Made by a program: the position numbers and the translations under genes. From Glandiceps talaboti (Eukaryota; Hemichordata; Enteropneusta; Spengelidae): a stretch of 64,000 nucleotides of DNA. Numbering within the stretch: the stretch's first letter is position 1; each line of letters starts with the position of its first letter. The stretch covers positions 17,523,503-17,587,502 of the forward strand of contig NC_135551.1 of NCBI RefSeq assembly GCF_964340395.1. The letters are read 5' to 3'. Positions 35,441-47,015 of the stretch are shown one piece after another. The notes beneath the pieces are model-generated. The model was not told where the DNA came from, did no database searches, and worked only from the letters and a program-made list of their open reading frames with translations.

Positions 35441-36835
35441 CTGAAAGTAAAGTTGATATTAACTTTATTTTGGCGTTAAATTGTATATTTATTTCATTTA
35501 ATGTAAACAATTCAAGAATTTAAGAATGTAGGCGTTTAGCGCACTAATAGTCTACGCGTAAATTCGGACGAGGCTAGGTTATATAAGCGCCACCAGCGAC
35601 AACGTCGACATTGACTGTATCGTACATTATGCAAGGCTACACAGCAAGTGACATTCACGTTTACTGTAGAGGGTATCTAAGAAATGCTGTTTCCATGCAG
35701 TCGTTTGATCCTTTGCACTTGTCAAATACAGCTCTTTTATTTCGTTATTCACTGGTTAAGTTCATGCTTAACTACTAACATTTATTAAATGAAAACTCTA
35801 CAGAAGCCAAACTACAAGGGAGTCGTAAAATTCAAAACAGGCTTGGCTCATCGTCAGGTGCGTCACAGCCTAAAAATAATCACTGTGCCAGTTAAACATA
35901 TTTTCACGATCTTATACTGTCGTAATCAACTAGTGTCCTATTCTATGCCGGACATAGGGCTGATGTATTTACTTGGTCAGATCTAGACATTGTCAATTGA
36001 CTTGAACCCGGACATGATTTGCCATTTTGCATGTATGTACTGTGTGACCTGAAATAATAAAAGATAACGTTGCCATTTATTATTGATGATGATCATATTG
36101 ATGATGATTGATGATGGGATGTTTTACTTTGATGTGAGACTTTTTAAGCCACCATGATTACTGTGTTCTCAAGCCTGACCCAGCTTGATTTTGCCCTGCT
36201 ACATATTTTGGCATGATATTTGGAGACTGTTTTACCGTGGCTATCATCTAGTTTGGAAATTGTTCAAACCAAAATTATTTTACCATCGATGTGTGATTTG
36301 GGTTAAAAAAATGTGATTTTTGGTTTAAAAAATTAAACTTCGAAAAATGTAAGTTTCGGACAAAAAAATTAAACTCCAAAACTGCTCGGCAGATCGGTCT
36401 GAAATTTGGTGGGAATCTTTTTCAGGGTGTTATCCAGTACAGTAGGGATCAGCCAGTGTTGTCGTAAAATGATCGGCTGCGTATTGGACTATGTATGTTC
36501 TGTAACTTTTACATAGACTTTATTTATCAAAGCCCTGAGTTCGGAATCACAGCCTCACTCCAAAGCCTGAGTCAGGAGAGATGCTCACCACTCCACGCAT
36601 TGGAGATGAGGTTCCTAAGATAACAATAAGTCGTGCATAATTGTGAGCGTCAGGACACTAAATTATAACTTGAATGACATCTCCAGACATACGATATTAG
36701 TGTACCTATTGTCTCGACACCCATGTCAGTCATTGCTAGATAAAAGATGATATACATTTCTCTAACTAGGTGTGTGGTGACATGTATAAATAGAGTCATG
36801 TTTGCACACAAACACATTAATTACACATTCATGAC
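35441..36835. other. Intergenic between head-to-head genes 1 and 2
   Basis: No coding exon seen. It contains a GATGAT-rich patch near 36080-36120 and a relic of the 'actgctcggcagat' repeat near 36375. Confidence 0.45.
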
Positions 36836-36897
36836 AAGATTAAACCAATGGCCATAGCCCAAGGTGAGGCAACACATTGCTTGGTATGATAAAATAC

Positions 36898-36983
36898 TAT
36901 AAAAACTGTCCCACAGCAGATAATAGTCTCCAAACCAATAGCTGTACGATTGACTGAAACGCTGCTGCTTCTAAGGGGTAAGT
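36898..36983 (+). promoter_or_regulatory. Candidate TATA box and untranslated-exon donor for gene 2
   Basis: TATAAAA at 36898-36904 precedes a conserved donor gg|gtaagt at 36978, which would leave a leader exon of about 50 nt. In gene 3 the donor is kept at 46127 (gg|gtaagta) but the TATA reads TATAACT. Inference from conservation between the two copies. Confidence 0.35.
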
Positions 36984-37467
36984 ACTCAGTGTACATACTA
37001 TAGTGCGACAGTAGGAAGAGTATTTTCAAAAGAACACGTTTTAGATCAATGTTTATTAAAATAAATATGAAATGATTTAATGAAGTAAACTATTCAAATC
37101 TGTTTAAAAAGTCATCACAGCACTTGCTTCATGATGATTGGAATGACTCTTCAGAATTACACATAACATTGCCTTGCCCGCATCGTTCATACCATAACTC
37201 TATATACTATAATAGTTTTCGCAGTGCAATATTGCTGTCTTTTAAGTTGTATGTGTGACATCACTTGCTTACTTTTAAAAAAGAATTCCGGCCAAAGTTT
37301 GCTTTGTTCTTTTAGTGAATATGGTCCCTGACTGGGAGGTGTATTCTAGCATACCAGCAACTAGGTTTTCTTAGGGCTTGGAGACATATAATATTATACA
37401 ATTTGCCATTGAAAAATGTATACTTTGCAGATCAAATTTTTTCTCAGTTTTTAAAGAAAAACCAGGG

Positions 37468-37807
37468 ATGAAGAAAATTACAATAGTAGTGTGTGTACTC
37501 CTGTCAGTTGTTCTATTCGAGGTGTGTTCTGTTGATGGAGTGCGTCGTCGTCGGCGAGCCTGCATTCCTACTAACTGTGAACTCAGTGCATGGAGTTCTT
37601 GGAGTGCATGTTCTCAACCGTGTGGTACAAGTGGTACTCAGACTCGCACACGAACAGTGAAAAACTCAGCAATATGTGGCGGCCACTGTAATTATGAACT
37701 TTCACAAGTCCGTTCCTGTAATAATCCAGGGTGTCATGACCGTGGTGAGCCATTGCAAAGTTCATGTACCTGTGATCCTGGTTGGGGTGGTACTTGCTTT
37801 GAATCAG
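37468..37807 (+). CDS. Gene 2: lone first exon, signal peptide, poly-Arg, TSP1 domain
   Basis: 113 codons plus one base. Starts MKKITIVVCVLLSVVLFEVC (signal peptide), then [34 protein letters not shown] and SCNNPGC. The donor CAG|gtaatt is in place and the phase fits any EGF exon of the cluster. If the donor is not used, the frame stops after two more codons (G-N-stop), giving a 115-residue secreted protein of the TSP1 domain and tail. The tail reads GTCFESG where genes 1 and 3 have GTCC, so one cysteine is lost. An acceptor tttttctcag lies 20 nt before the ATG. I see no EGF exon on this strand before gene 3, so this is a truncated paralogue or an alternative first exon for gene 3. Confidence 0.7.
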
Positions 37808-38835
37808 GTAATTGACGACAAGACATATATAATGGTTTGTCAAATTAGGTTGTATGACGTAAGCAATTCCCACATTACGCACGAAGTAGTCAGCGTCGCA
37901 GGGAAGGATTTTCCTAGAGAGGGTTTATTTTTTCTCAGCGTTGTGGTGTGTTAGTCTACTTACTCTCATTCTGAGAGATTAATGCACAATAACTTAATAG
38001 ACTTGAGAATATATTTATAACTGAATTCATAAGTATTATGGAGCTGCCCGACCACCTCTCACGCTCCTGAACATGTTCAGTGCCCCAGGCATACTTCACC
38101 AATCATTAGTATCCCCTCCTATCTGGTAGTTGTCTACAGTGCCAGTGCATATCAATAGGTGATGAGTTGATTGACAGGTGTGACTTAAAATATTTGGACA
38201 AATGTGTGAACTTTTTACGAAATGTCAAGCATACTATAGTTGGCTTAGTGATGCACGTTTAGGTATACACATTTTATCCGTGACCATGTTTACTCACTTC
38301 AAAGCATGTCACACCATCACCTTATCACTTCTTAACAAACAATATCATTATTCAGTGGAGTAGTAGTGGAATTCAGGCCATACACTACATGTATGCATGA
38401 ATGTGTGTAACAGCAAACTACAATTATTCACTCACAGCAAAAGGTGAATGAGTATTATATGTTCAGCGTAGGCTTTAAAAACTAGTTTTAAATTGTTTAC
38501 TGATAATACTAGTCAAACATCTTCAGTATATTACACTGTTTAATGACATCAAACTTTCGTAACGACTTATCAAAATTCCAAATCATATATTATATCCGGG
38601 TTCAAGTCAATTGACACTATCTGACCTGACAGAAGTGTCTGTCATATGTACATCATAGAACAGGACAGTAGTTGATTACCACAGTAAATAGTCGTGAGAA
38701 TATGGGTAACTGGCACAGTAATTATTGTTAGACTGTAACACATCGAATATGCCATTGGTGATACAAGTTTAGCATGAACTTAACAATGAATAATTTCTAT
38801 ATAATATTTCATATAATATTATATAGAAATAATAA

Positions 38836-40548
38836 TTCTAACAATAATCGAGTTTATCTGAATATTTACCACCCTAAGTGAGGTAGTTTGTTATGCTGAG
38901 TTCAGAAAATGAGGGTCATTTAATGAGTACAACTGTTGATATGGTAACGAAAATTATCATAAAATGTGGATTACTTTTCACAAATTTTACACAAGACATG
39001 GAAAAAAAATAAAATTTAGTAAAACAAATTTTCTTGCTTTTGTTGATATGGTAACGAAAATCATCATAAAATGTGGATTACTTTTCACAAATTTGACACA
39101 AGACATGGAAAAAAAATAAAATTTAGTAAAACAAATTTTCTTGCTTTTGGCATTTATAAGTCGACACTATCCAATGTAATACGACCTTTCTAAAATAGGA
39201 TAACTGTTTACAGGGAAGTATACAGGAGGCTTAAATATGTTGTCTCGGTAAAATCATTTTCTGTTGACAAAGTGATGTTATGAATTTAATAATACACAGG
39301 TTTATTTGCATACTCTCCACCCAACATTGGTTAGTATGTTACACTGAGTTCAAAAAAGTTACGATTTTATGAAAATAAGTTGCCATGGTAACACAATCAT
39401 CATATTATATGGATGTTTTGCAAAATTAGACATAAAACGTGAGCTGAAAATAAGATTTAGAAAAGAATTCCTTACTTCTAGCATATATGAGTCAGACATG
39501 TCCATTGTAACACAAATTGTCTAAAACAGGATAGCTGTTTCCATGAAAACATAAAGTAGGCTTAAAAAATGTTATTGCTAAAGTATATAGATGTGACATT
39601 AATTTTGAACAAAACATTTTGCCTGAAAACCATCAAATGTAAGGTAACTTACTATTTGTTATACTTGGTTTAAAAAAATACTCATAAACATCAGTTGCCA
39701 TGGCAACAAAATCACCAAAATTGGAATACTGAGATGAACTAAGAAAAAATGGAATAAACAAAGAACAGAAAAATAACTTTCTACTTTTTTCAAATTATGT
39801 GTTAAATTATAATTTAATACTAATGAAAGTAAACATTTGAAAACCCTTTTTTTTTATAAAGTGTTTTTGACTTACATTGGTAGAATGTATTTAAAACATT
39901 ACAAAATTTGACGTTCTTTCAAACAACACACGGTACCATCAATGAAACTAACACTCTAAGACGCTATTTTGTTTACTTATATTCCTGCATGTGTAGTTCT
40001 TAGAAAATGTTCATGATTAACACATAAACTTGAAGATTAGACCAAGTAGTAAACAGTTGTGCAATAGGAGTTTAATAACTGTAACTGCTCATTCATTTAT
40101 GATGATCAACGCAGATACTGTCTGTGAAAATAAATCGAAGTATTACATGTTTTGCAGAACACAAGATTCCCTGTGCCATTACCTGGTTTCAAACAAACAA
40201 CATTCTAAATTTCTCTTCATTCAGTAACGTTAAAGTTTGGAAACTTGTGAGACGAATTCAAATACATGTGATCGTGTTGTCACAGAATATTTGCCCATTT
40301 CAAGACAGGGAGGTACTGTTACAATCGAGGTTCTCATATCAGACATTACAAGTACTCTAACCCTTGAGGAAGTAAGCCATAATGTACAAGCCTCATAACT
40401 CCACTTCATTCCAAGGAATTTGTTTCAAAAATTAGGAGTTCTATGGATGTATATCTACAGTACAGATGCATAGCAACGTACATCATGATCATACATACTA
40501 ACAATCCCGATTTCCCCATCAGTTTGAGTTCACTTCAGAGACACATTG
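38836..40548. other. Non-coding, with tandem 107-bp repeat and relics
   Basis: Besides the repeat at 38934-39147, phrases like 'gttgccatggtaaca' recur near 39381 and 39696. No exon seen. Confidence 0.5.
38934..39147. repeat. 107-bp tandem duplication, two copies
   Basis: 38934-39040 and 39041-39147 differ at about two positions. A more diverged third relative lies at about 39378-39490. Confidence 0.9.
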
Positions 40549-41236
40549 AACCTGAAGTGATCTAGCTCATGCTATGTCATCCTGCTTAATGACATAAACA
40601 ACAAATTGTAGTTACAACCGAACATCCTCGTTTGACTCACAATAGCGCCATCTAGTGGTACATTGTAATTAAATGCGTACTGGATTGTCTCGTGAGATTA
40701 AATGAACTTAAATACCACAATATACTTCACCGTTGGATTTGGAGTCACATGATGGGCGAATGTTAGAGTGGCTTGTAATTTGCACATTGTAGGTTCGAGC
40801 TCCTTTGCAGCCGTTTGTTTCCCATAGGCAAGATTTGAACCATGACTGTGCCCCAGTCAACCCCGCTGTGTAATTGGGGTCCTAGTAGGATAGGGGTTGC
40901 AATGTGAATGCTTTAATTGTATGCGTTTATAGAGGCTGCACTGGATTGTATGCTCCCCAGGGAGTTGAGGAAATGTAAAGGACCGTTGTAAACAGTGAAC
41001 CCGAAAGTTGTAACCTGCCAGTGTCAATGTTTTTAGCGTATGACTCTGAGCCGAGTTCTATGCATAACTAGCATCCGTTTGTTAGTCAGTCTCTCTGTAT
41101 GTTTCACTTTTTCCGAAGAAAGTGTCTGTAGTTTGTCAAAGAATTCGTCACTGCTCTTGACAAACGTTCCGCCGTTGACAAAACGTTCCCTAATTGAAAG
41201 ACTGTGGTGTAATTTTACTGATCTCAACATATAAGT
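40549..41236 (+). repeat. 688-bp dispersed repeat, copy 1
   Basis: Nearly identical, same orientation, to 56909-57592. It contains a tRNA-like box B (ggttcgagctc, 40792-40802) after a box A-like gttagagtggc, so part may be SINE-derived. A minus-strand frame of 65 codons (41230-41033, RSVKLHHSLSIRERFVNGGT...) is open in both copies. No terminal repeats were recognised. Confidence 0.8.
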
Positions 41237-41936
41237 TTGTAGTAGCAGCGACGACAGCTAATGCAGTGCCGACTACAATCTGAGAAGAGAATAAACAGCT
41301 GAGAGCTGTAGCCCCATCACTTCATAAAATGTATGCGCGGTCATCGTAAACTTTGAGAATATTTTAGTTTAAAATCGTCATCATAACAGAAAACAATTGT
41401 GGGGCTATGTATATAATAAAGAAACAATCTCCCGGTATTACTCATTCGTGCTACTTATGATTACACTATATCTGTATCCCTCCTCGCGCCGCTCCTCGCC
41501 TATCGGCTTTTCAGGATACGGCCGACTTGAGGAGTCACTCGTCCTCGCTGACGTAGCAGCACTCATTCGGAAAACCCGGAGATTATTTATACATTAAATT
41601 TTGAAGACTTGTTTTATAAAAGTATTTTGCAGATCAGATCAGCTGGGAGTATATAGCGAGATGCCAACATGGACTGCTCCTTACAGCTAAGTTATGACTG
41701 TATGGCCATGGCATGGTATGCAGCCACATTTCTGTTCCCTGAAACTTTTCATTTTGTACTCGCTGATAGTGTGGTGTGACAAATGTTATCATTCTACCGC
41801 CAACTCAACTTGTTACATATGACGACAGTTAGAACTTGAAAATTCGCCAACTTTAATCTGGAATATTGCATTATGGGAAATGTATTATTCCTTTCATAAA
41901 TAATTCAAATAAATGGTAGATGTAATATAATTTAAC
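41237..41936. other. Non-coding, nothing recognised
   Basis: Unique sequence; the 66-residue plus-strand frame at 41397-41597 has no domain character. Confidence 0.45.
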
Positions 41937-42078
41937 AGAATAGAATAGAATAGAATAGAATAGAATAGAATAGACTAATAGAATAGAATAGAATAGAATA
42001 GAATAGAATATAAATAATATAATATGATGTAATATAATATAATGTAATGTAATGTAATGTAATATAATATAATATAAT
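41937..42078. repeat. (GAATA)n followed by (TAATA/TAATG)n microsatellite
   Basis: AGAAT units at 41937-42010, then TAATA and TGTAA units to about 42078. Confidence 0.9.
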
Positions 42079-42080
42079 AT

Positions 42081-42426
42081 ATATTTTCATAGATGGAAAA
42101 AACTATATTTCCGCCTGACAGGTTTATGGTCAGTGATCGCTTGCTGTATACTGTATTGTACCACAGACACGGACAACACTCTTCCCTGTCTGTGGTTGTG
42201 CTTATGCCCGAGATCTATCGAGTGACCCCTTGATTACTTTGAGAAAATAAGAGTTTTGGTCTGAAACTTTACGAGAAATTTTATGAAATTATCAGATATT
42301 TTCTATTGAAACTATTATTGTATGGATGTAAGTACAAGTAAGTAAATAATACGTAGGTACTAGGTATGTATGTATGTATGTATGTATGTATGTATGTATG
42401 TATGTATGTATGTATGTATGTATGTA

Positions 42427-42507
<81 letters not shown>

Positions 42508-42662
42508 GCATGCATGCATGCATGCATGCATGCATGCATGTATGTATGTATGTATGTATGTATGTATGTATGCCACAACACAGCCCTTTTTACACCATAT
42601 ATTGATTATATTTTTTACAAAATCGTTTAAGCTGCCCATCGTTTCGTTTCAAAAATATTGTT
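42081..42662. repeat. Dispersed repeat with internal microsatellite, copy 2
   Basis: Matches 33923-34616 outside the repeat core. The core here is (TATG)n 42366-42428, (TGTC)n 42429-42507, (TGCA)n 42508-42538, then (TATG)n again. The stem at 42170-42200 is degraded relative to copy 1. Confidence 0.8.
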
Positions 42663-43593
42663 TACAATATCAAGCAGACACACACAGACATAAACAGATT
42701 TGATTCGAATTGTTACTATCTTGTTATGTGATTAATCAATATTTCAGGCGATATATTTAGGATATACTAAAATTTTCCATGTTGATAACCTTGGACTGTC
42801 TACATCACCATGACGTTTGATATCAAAAAATGATATGCAATGCGTGGTAAAGATATATTTCTCAGCATTATATTAGTTAGCACTGGTGTGTTACGTAACA
42901 GTGTCCATTTACGACTAAAGTTTACAAGACGTGCTAATTTTTCTTTTCAATACAGAATATTGGCAATGTATTATTTCAAAGTTCAAACTAGTAATAATCC
43001 CTTTAGTAAACGTTACTCCATAAGCTTATGTGATTGTTTAGTCGCCAATTCATTTAGGGTTATACCACTCTGCAAACGATAAGACTCTTGGCTCATTCCA
43101 CTCTTAGACTGCAACCTTATCAAGGATATATATGAATATATAGGGATGGGGACGCCTTGTCAGGGCGCCCTCTTGCATCGGCTAACCAGACCGTTGAAGG
43201 CGAAAGACACGACATACATGTACTTGTATTTTACAGTCTAAAAGGTTGTTGGTGGCCTTGAACTTTCTTGCGTTGATACCATCCATCTTATAAAGCATAC
43301 GTAAACTATGATTATTACTTGTTTAGGTCACTTTGATAATGTATAGAAAACAGTTGTCGGGGATTATTTTGGACGAAATAAATGTAATCACACAATATGA
43401 CTAGAATCCCACTGGTTTCAATATCTAAATTTACAGGCAGAGTTTTGATTATTTTAAAAGTGCAGCTCGTTTTTTTCCAAAATGGAAATTAAATTTAAAC
43501 GCCTCTGTACATGTACTTTAATACATGCATAATTATCAAACGTATATCTCGCAACGATTTGTACAAATATCCATAATTCATATGTAATACGTC

Positions 43594-43631
<38 letters not shown>

Positions 43632-43808
43632 CTTTACAAACATATTGAATCATGATTAGTGACCAGATATAAATACCATATTGGCTATATATTGTCACAA
43701 GAGAAACAGGAACGCTGTGTAAGGCAAGTATTTATATCATATGATATGGGTTTCAGTTAGGGTTATCGTTCCGATATAGTTAACGATGTATGTGGCTATT
43801 ATGTAGTG
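42663..43808. other. Non-coding, with (CAA)n
   Basis: An (ACA)n array lies at 43591-43631. Frames at 42840-43082 and 43495-43698 are not supported as genes. Confidence 0.5.
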
Positions 43809-43936
43809 TTAATGTATGCACGTTTTGCCATCACTGTCAAGGGTGTAGACTTCATCACAGCTGCAGGTGTAACTCCCTTCAGAGTTGATGCAGTTCTGAG
43901 TGCATTCATGGCTGCCAGTTGAACATTCGTCGATAT
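43809..43936 (-). pseudogene. Inverted copy of gene 3 terminal exon (EGF + stop)
   Basis: Starts [24 protein letters not shown], ends DGKTCIH and TAA at 43809-43811. Same 128-bp length and phase as the gene 3 terminal exon at 55310. This exon is intact, but its partner at 44517 carries a stop and no start exon exists upstream, so the copy is probably non-functional. Confidence 0.75.
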
Positions 43937-44142
43937 CTGAAAAGAGGTCATGGTTGGCATCGCACTAGTCAAGCAATGTACTGATGAATCTACAGTAATC
44001 ATTGATTTCGCACAGTAACAATCACTGTATGCTTAATGGGGAAATGTTTTCATATCCAACATTCGTGTATACACATCTCATATTCGAATTCATTTTATGC
44101 ATATTATATCATATACGAGCTAAGTTGAACCCAAAATATGGA

Positions 44143-44412
44143 ATACATACTCTGGTCGTTCTACGTCATGACAATGCGCGTCTATGTCACTGGTTCTGCT
44201 GTGTTCGAAATATGAGTCAAAACGTTAAAAATTGAACTTACTTTTCTTCGATATTACTGGCGCTGGTATAATCATATCATTCTCCAATATTTTTCTTCAT
44301 TCTGCCTGAAAATATTCGTGACCTAAGGGCCGTCACTACTCATCAAGCGACTCCTAGTGACTGAGGCCCTTCAGGTCAATCGTATTTTCCTTGACTGATA
44401 TCTATTCTGTGT
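44143..44412 (-). mobile_element. Palindromic dispersed element, copy 2
   Basis: The reverse complement aligns with 24925-25213, including 'ccagcgccagtaatatc', 'ttcgaacacagcagaaccag' and 'gacgtagaacgaccagagta'. The outer palindrome arm is partly degraded. It lies within the inverted gene 3 fragment. Confidence 0.7.
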
Positions 44413-44516
44413 TTTATGACTATGGTAGAAGTAACTAACTGACTAACTAGCTATACTGAATAGCATACTATATTTAATTTTGTTTACTTATGTTAGTAAG
44501 ATGATATGTCGCATAC

Positions 44517-44639
44517 CAAGGCAGTACTTGTCATCTGGCGCCAATTCATATCAATCATGACAACTGCATTGAGGCATATTTTGTACACTTTCACAGACTT
44601 GAGAACATCCACCATTGTTCTTATTGCAGTAATTAATAC
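44517..44639 (-). pseudogene. Inverted copy of gene 3 penultimate exon with in-frame stop
   Basis: Reads [17 protein letters not shown] then MPQCSCHD, followed by TGA at 44551-44553 where gene 3 has GGA (Gly). Splice sites are kept. One nonsense change in an otherwise well-preserved copy indicates a recent pseudogene. Confidence 0.85.
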
Positions 44640-44960
44640 CTGGGAAAGACAGAAAATCATATGGGTAAAAAATATCTAACTTAATAATGTATAACAAAAA
44701 CGAAATATGGTTTTGTTAAAAAAATTATAAACAAGCATATTGAATGAATGGGTTCAGCACATTATAAACTGTGTTTCATAATACAGTTGAAGGTCAATTC
44801 AATAACCTCAGTTTGAAGTTCAAGCAGGTGCGCGCGCAGCATAACATAGTTGAAATTGTGATGTAACTGTCATGACTTTGAAACGAAAATATGTGCCATT
44901 GAAAGAGCATTGGTATCATAATGTAAAATATATGTAATATTAATTGCCAGCATGGATGCC

Positions 44961-46007
44961 AGTAATGAGCGCTCGATGTAGCTAATGTTTAACATAGCCA
45001 TGCTACCATATACATATTAGTTATGTCAGTATTCATTTACAACTTTTACAAGTGATCACTTTTGCTTATACTAATATCAGCATTCGCACTGATCACATAT
45101 TTCAAGTAGTAGAGTAAATGAACATTAGCTAAATACTGTCTAGGTAGACGCTGGTATAAGGGGTTGAAACGTGCAAATATGTCGCAAATGATCACACTAA
45201 CGCTCGTCATTGGTTCCCCTTCTCCATTTGCAAAAAGCACACTTCGGATGAATCTGGCTGCAATCAGATTTGGTTGAAACTAGCTTGAACATTACATTAT
45301 GTCATGGTCATTGTAGTTAGGCTCTACACTTACATGTCAACAAACAACTAATACATTTTGTCAAGTAGACACTATGACGTACAATTGTTATCATTGATCA
45401 GGTTGTTAAAATTGTCATATACTAAAGACCATATATCTGACCATATCCTGTAATCAAATTAAAGCTGTCTACTCTGGTTGGATGTTTTATTGACTGCATC
45501 ACACCGTTCGGTTTGCTATCAGTTGAGCTATCTCACACGCAGGCTGTGCAAGTTGGTGAGTGGGACCAGAATGTGATGTCATTCTTTGGTGCACGCCTGC
45601 ACAGTTCTCGGGGTCATTTCAACTGCGACTGTGCAGTTTATTGATATTGTATACTCCTGTTTTGGAGTGGTGCCGGACTGATACTGTAACTCCGCAACCG
45701 TCGTTCGTGTCCGTATGATCTTATCCGGGTATCTTATCATATCCTGGTTCGCGAACCTCCGGTTTAATATATGATCACTAGTAACCACAGCAGTCAAACG
45801 ATTTCAACGTGTGGCACCTAAATTGATACGCATTTAAAATTTAAATTTGATATTTCACTCCCTATCTGTATTTTCGACATACCCAATTGTCACATGCATT
45901 ACCTCTCAATTAAGAAATTCAAACATTCGCAGTCCACGAAAAGAAGTGAACTGAACGTAATATTTGCGGTGCTCATTGACAGCGCAATTGCGCATTATCC
46001 ATTAGAA
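44961..46007. other. Intergenic upstream of gene 3, nothing recognised
   Basis: Frames at 45046-45240 and 45579-45797 (minus) lack domain or splice support. Confidence 0.45.
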
Positions 46008-46596
46008 TCAACCCAAGGTGAGGCAGTACATTGCTTGGTATGATAAAATACTATAACTCCCACAGCAGACAATAGTCTCCAAACCAGTAGCTATACGATC
46101 GAATGAAACACTGCTGCTTTTAAAGGGTAAGTATCCAGTGTTTGTCCTTTAACAAATAGTGCGACAGTAGCAAGAGTATTTTGAAAAGAGCACATTTTAA
46201 AGCAATATTTATTTAAAAAGAATGATTTAATGAAGTAAACATTTCAAGTGTGTTTAATGTTATCAGAATGACTCTTCAAAATTACGCATAACATTGCCTT
46301 ACCCGCTTCGTTCATACCATCATTCTATGTACTATTAATTATTGTTTGTAGTGCAGTATTGCTGTCTTTTAAGTTTTATATCTCACATTGCCTGTTTACT
46401 TTTGAAAATAATTCCGACCAAAGTTAAGAACTTTGATTTTTAATGAATATGGTCCCTGGTGACTATGAGGTACATTCTATCCTACCTGTAACTAGGTTTT
46501 CTTAGGGCTTGGAGATACATGTACAATTTGCCACTTAAAAAGTTTAATTGAAAGATATTTCACACCTTTGCTCAGTTTCCAGAGAAAAAACGAGGG

Positions 46597-46942
46597 ATGA
46601 AGAAAATTCAAATAATAATGTGTGTACTCCTGTGGGTTGTTCTATTCGATTTGAGTTGTGTAGATGGATGGCGTCGTCGTCGTCGGCGGCGAGCCTGTAG
46701 TCCTACTAACTGTCAACTCAGTGCATGGAGTTCTTGGAGTGCATGTTCTCAACCGTGTGGTACAAGTGGTACTCAGACTCGCACACGTACAGTGACAAAA
46801 AACGCATCATGTGGTGGCCACTGTAACTATGACCTTACAGAAACTCGTTCCTGTAATAATCCAGGGTGTCATGACCGTGGTGAACCGTTGGAAAGTTCCT
46901 GTACCTGTTATACTGGTTGGACTGGTACTTGCTGTGAATCCG
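46597..46942 (+). CDS. Gene 3 first coding exon: signal peptide, poly-Arg, TSP1 domain
   Basis: 115 codons plus one base. Starts [20 protein letters not shown], then [10 protein letters not shown] coded mainly by CGT repeats, [33 protein letters not shown] and GTCCESG. An acceptor ctttgctcag lies 21 nt before the ATG, implying an untranslated first exon. Donor CCG|gtaatt. Confidence 0.85.
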
Positions 46943-46982
46943 GTAATTTAGATTGTTGTCAATTATAATTATTCTGTATTTT

Positions 46983-47015
<33 letters not shown>

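Larger units (their letters stand above)
36836..38835 (+). repeat. Segmental direct duplication, copy A (gene 2 5' region)
   Basis: Collinear with about 46008-49910: promoter side (gcttggtatgataaaatacta), first exon, and about 1 kb of intron (for example gtgtctgtcatatgt, catcatagaacagg). Copy B contains an extra stretch of about 1.9 kb (46980-48890). Confidence 0.85.
43809..44960 (-). repeat. Inverted duplication of the gene 3 3' end
   Basis: Matches about 54595-55437 in reverse: intron, exon, intron, terminal exon. Similarity ends at the stop codon on one side and near 44960 on the other. A palindromic element (44143-44412) has been inserted in its intron. Confidence 0.82.
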
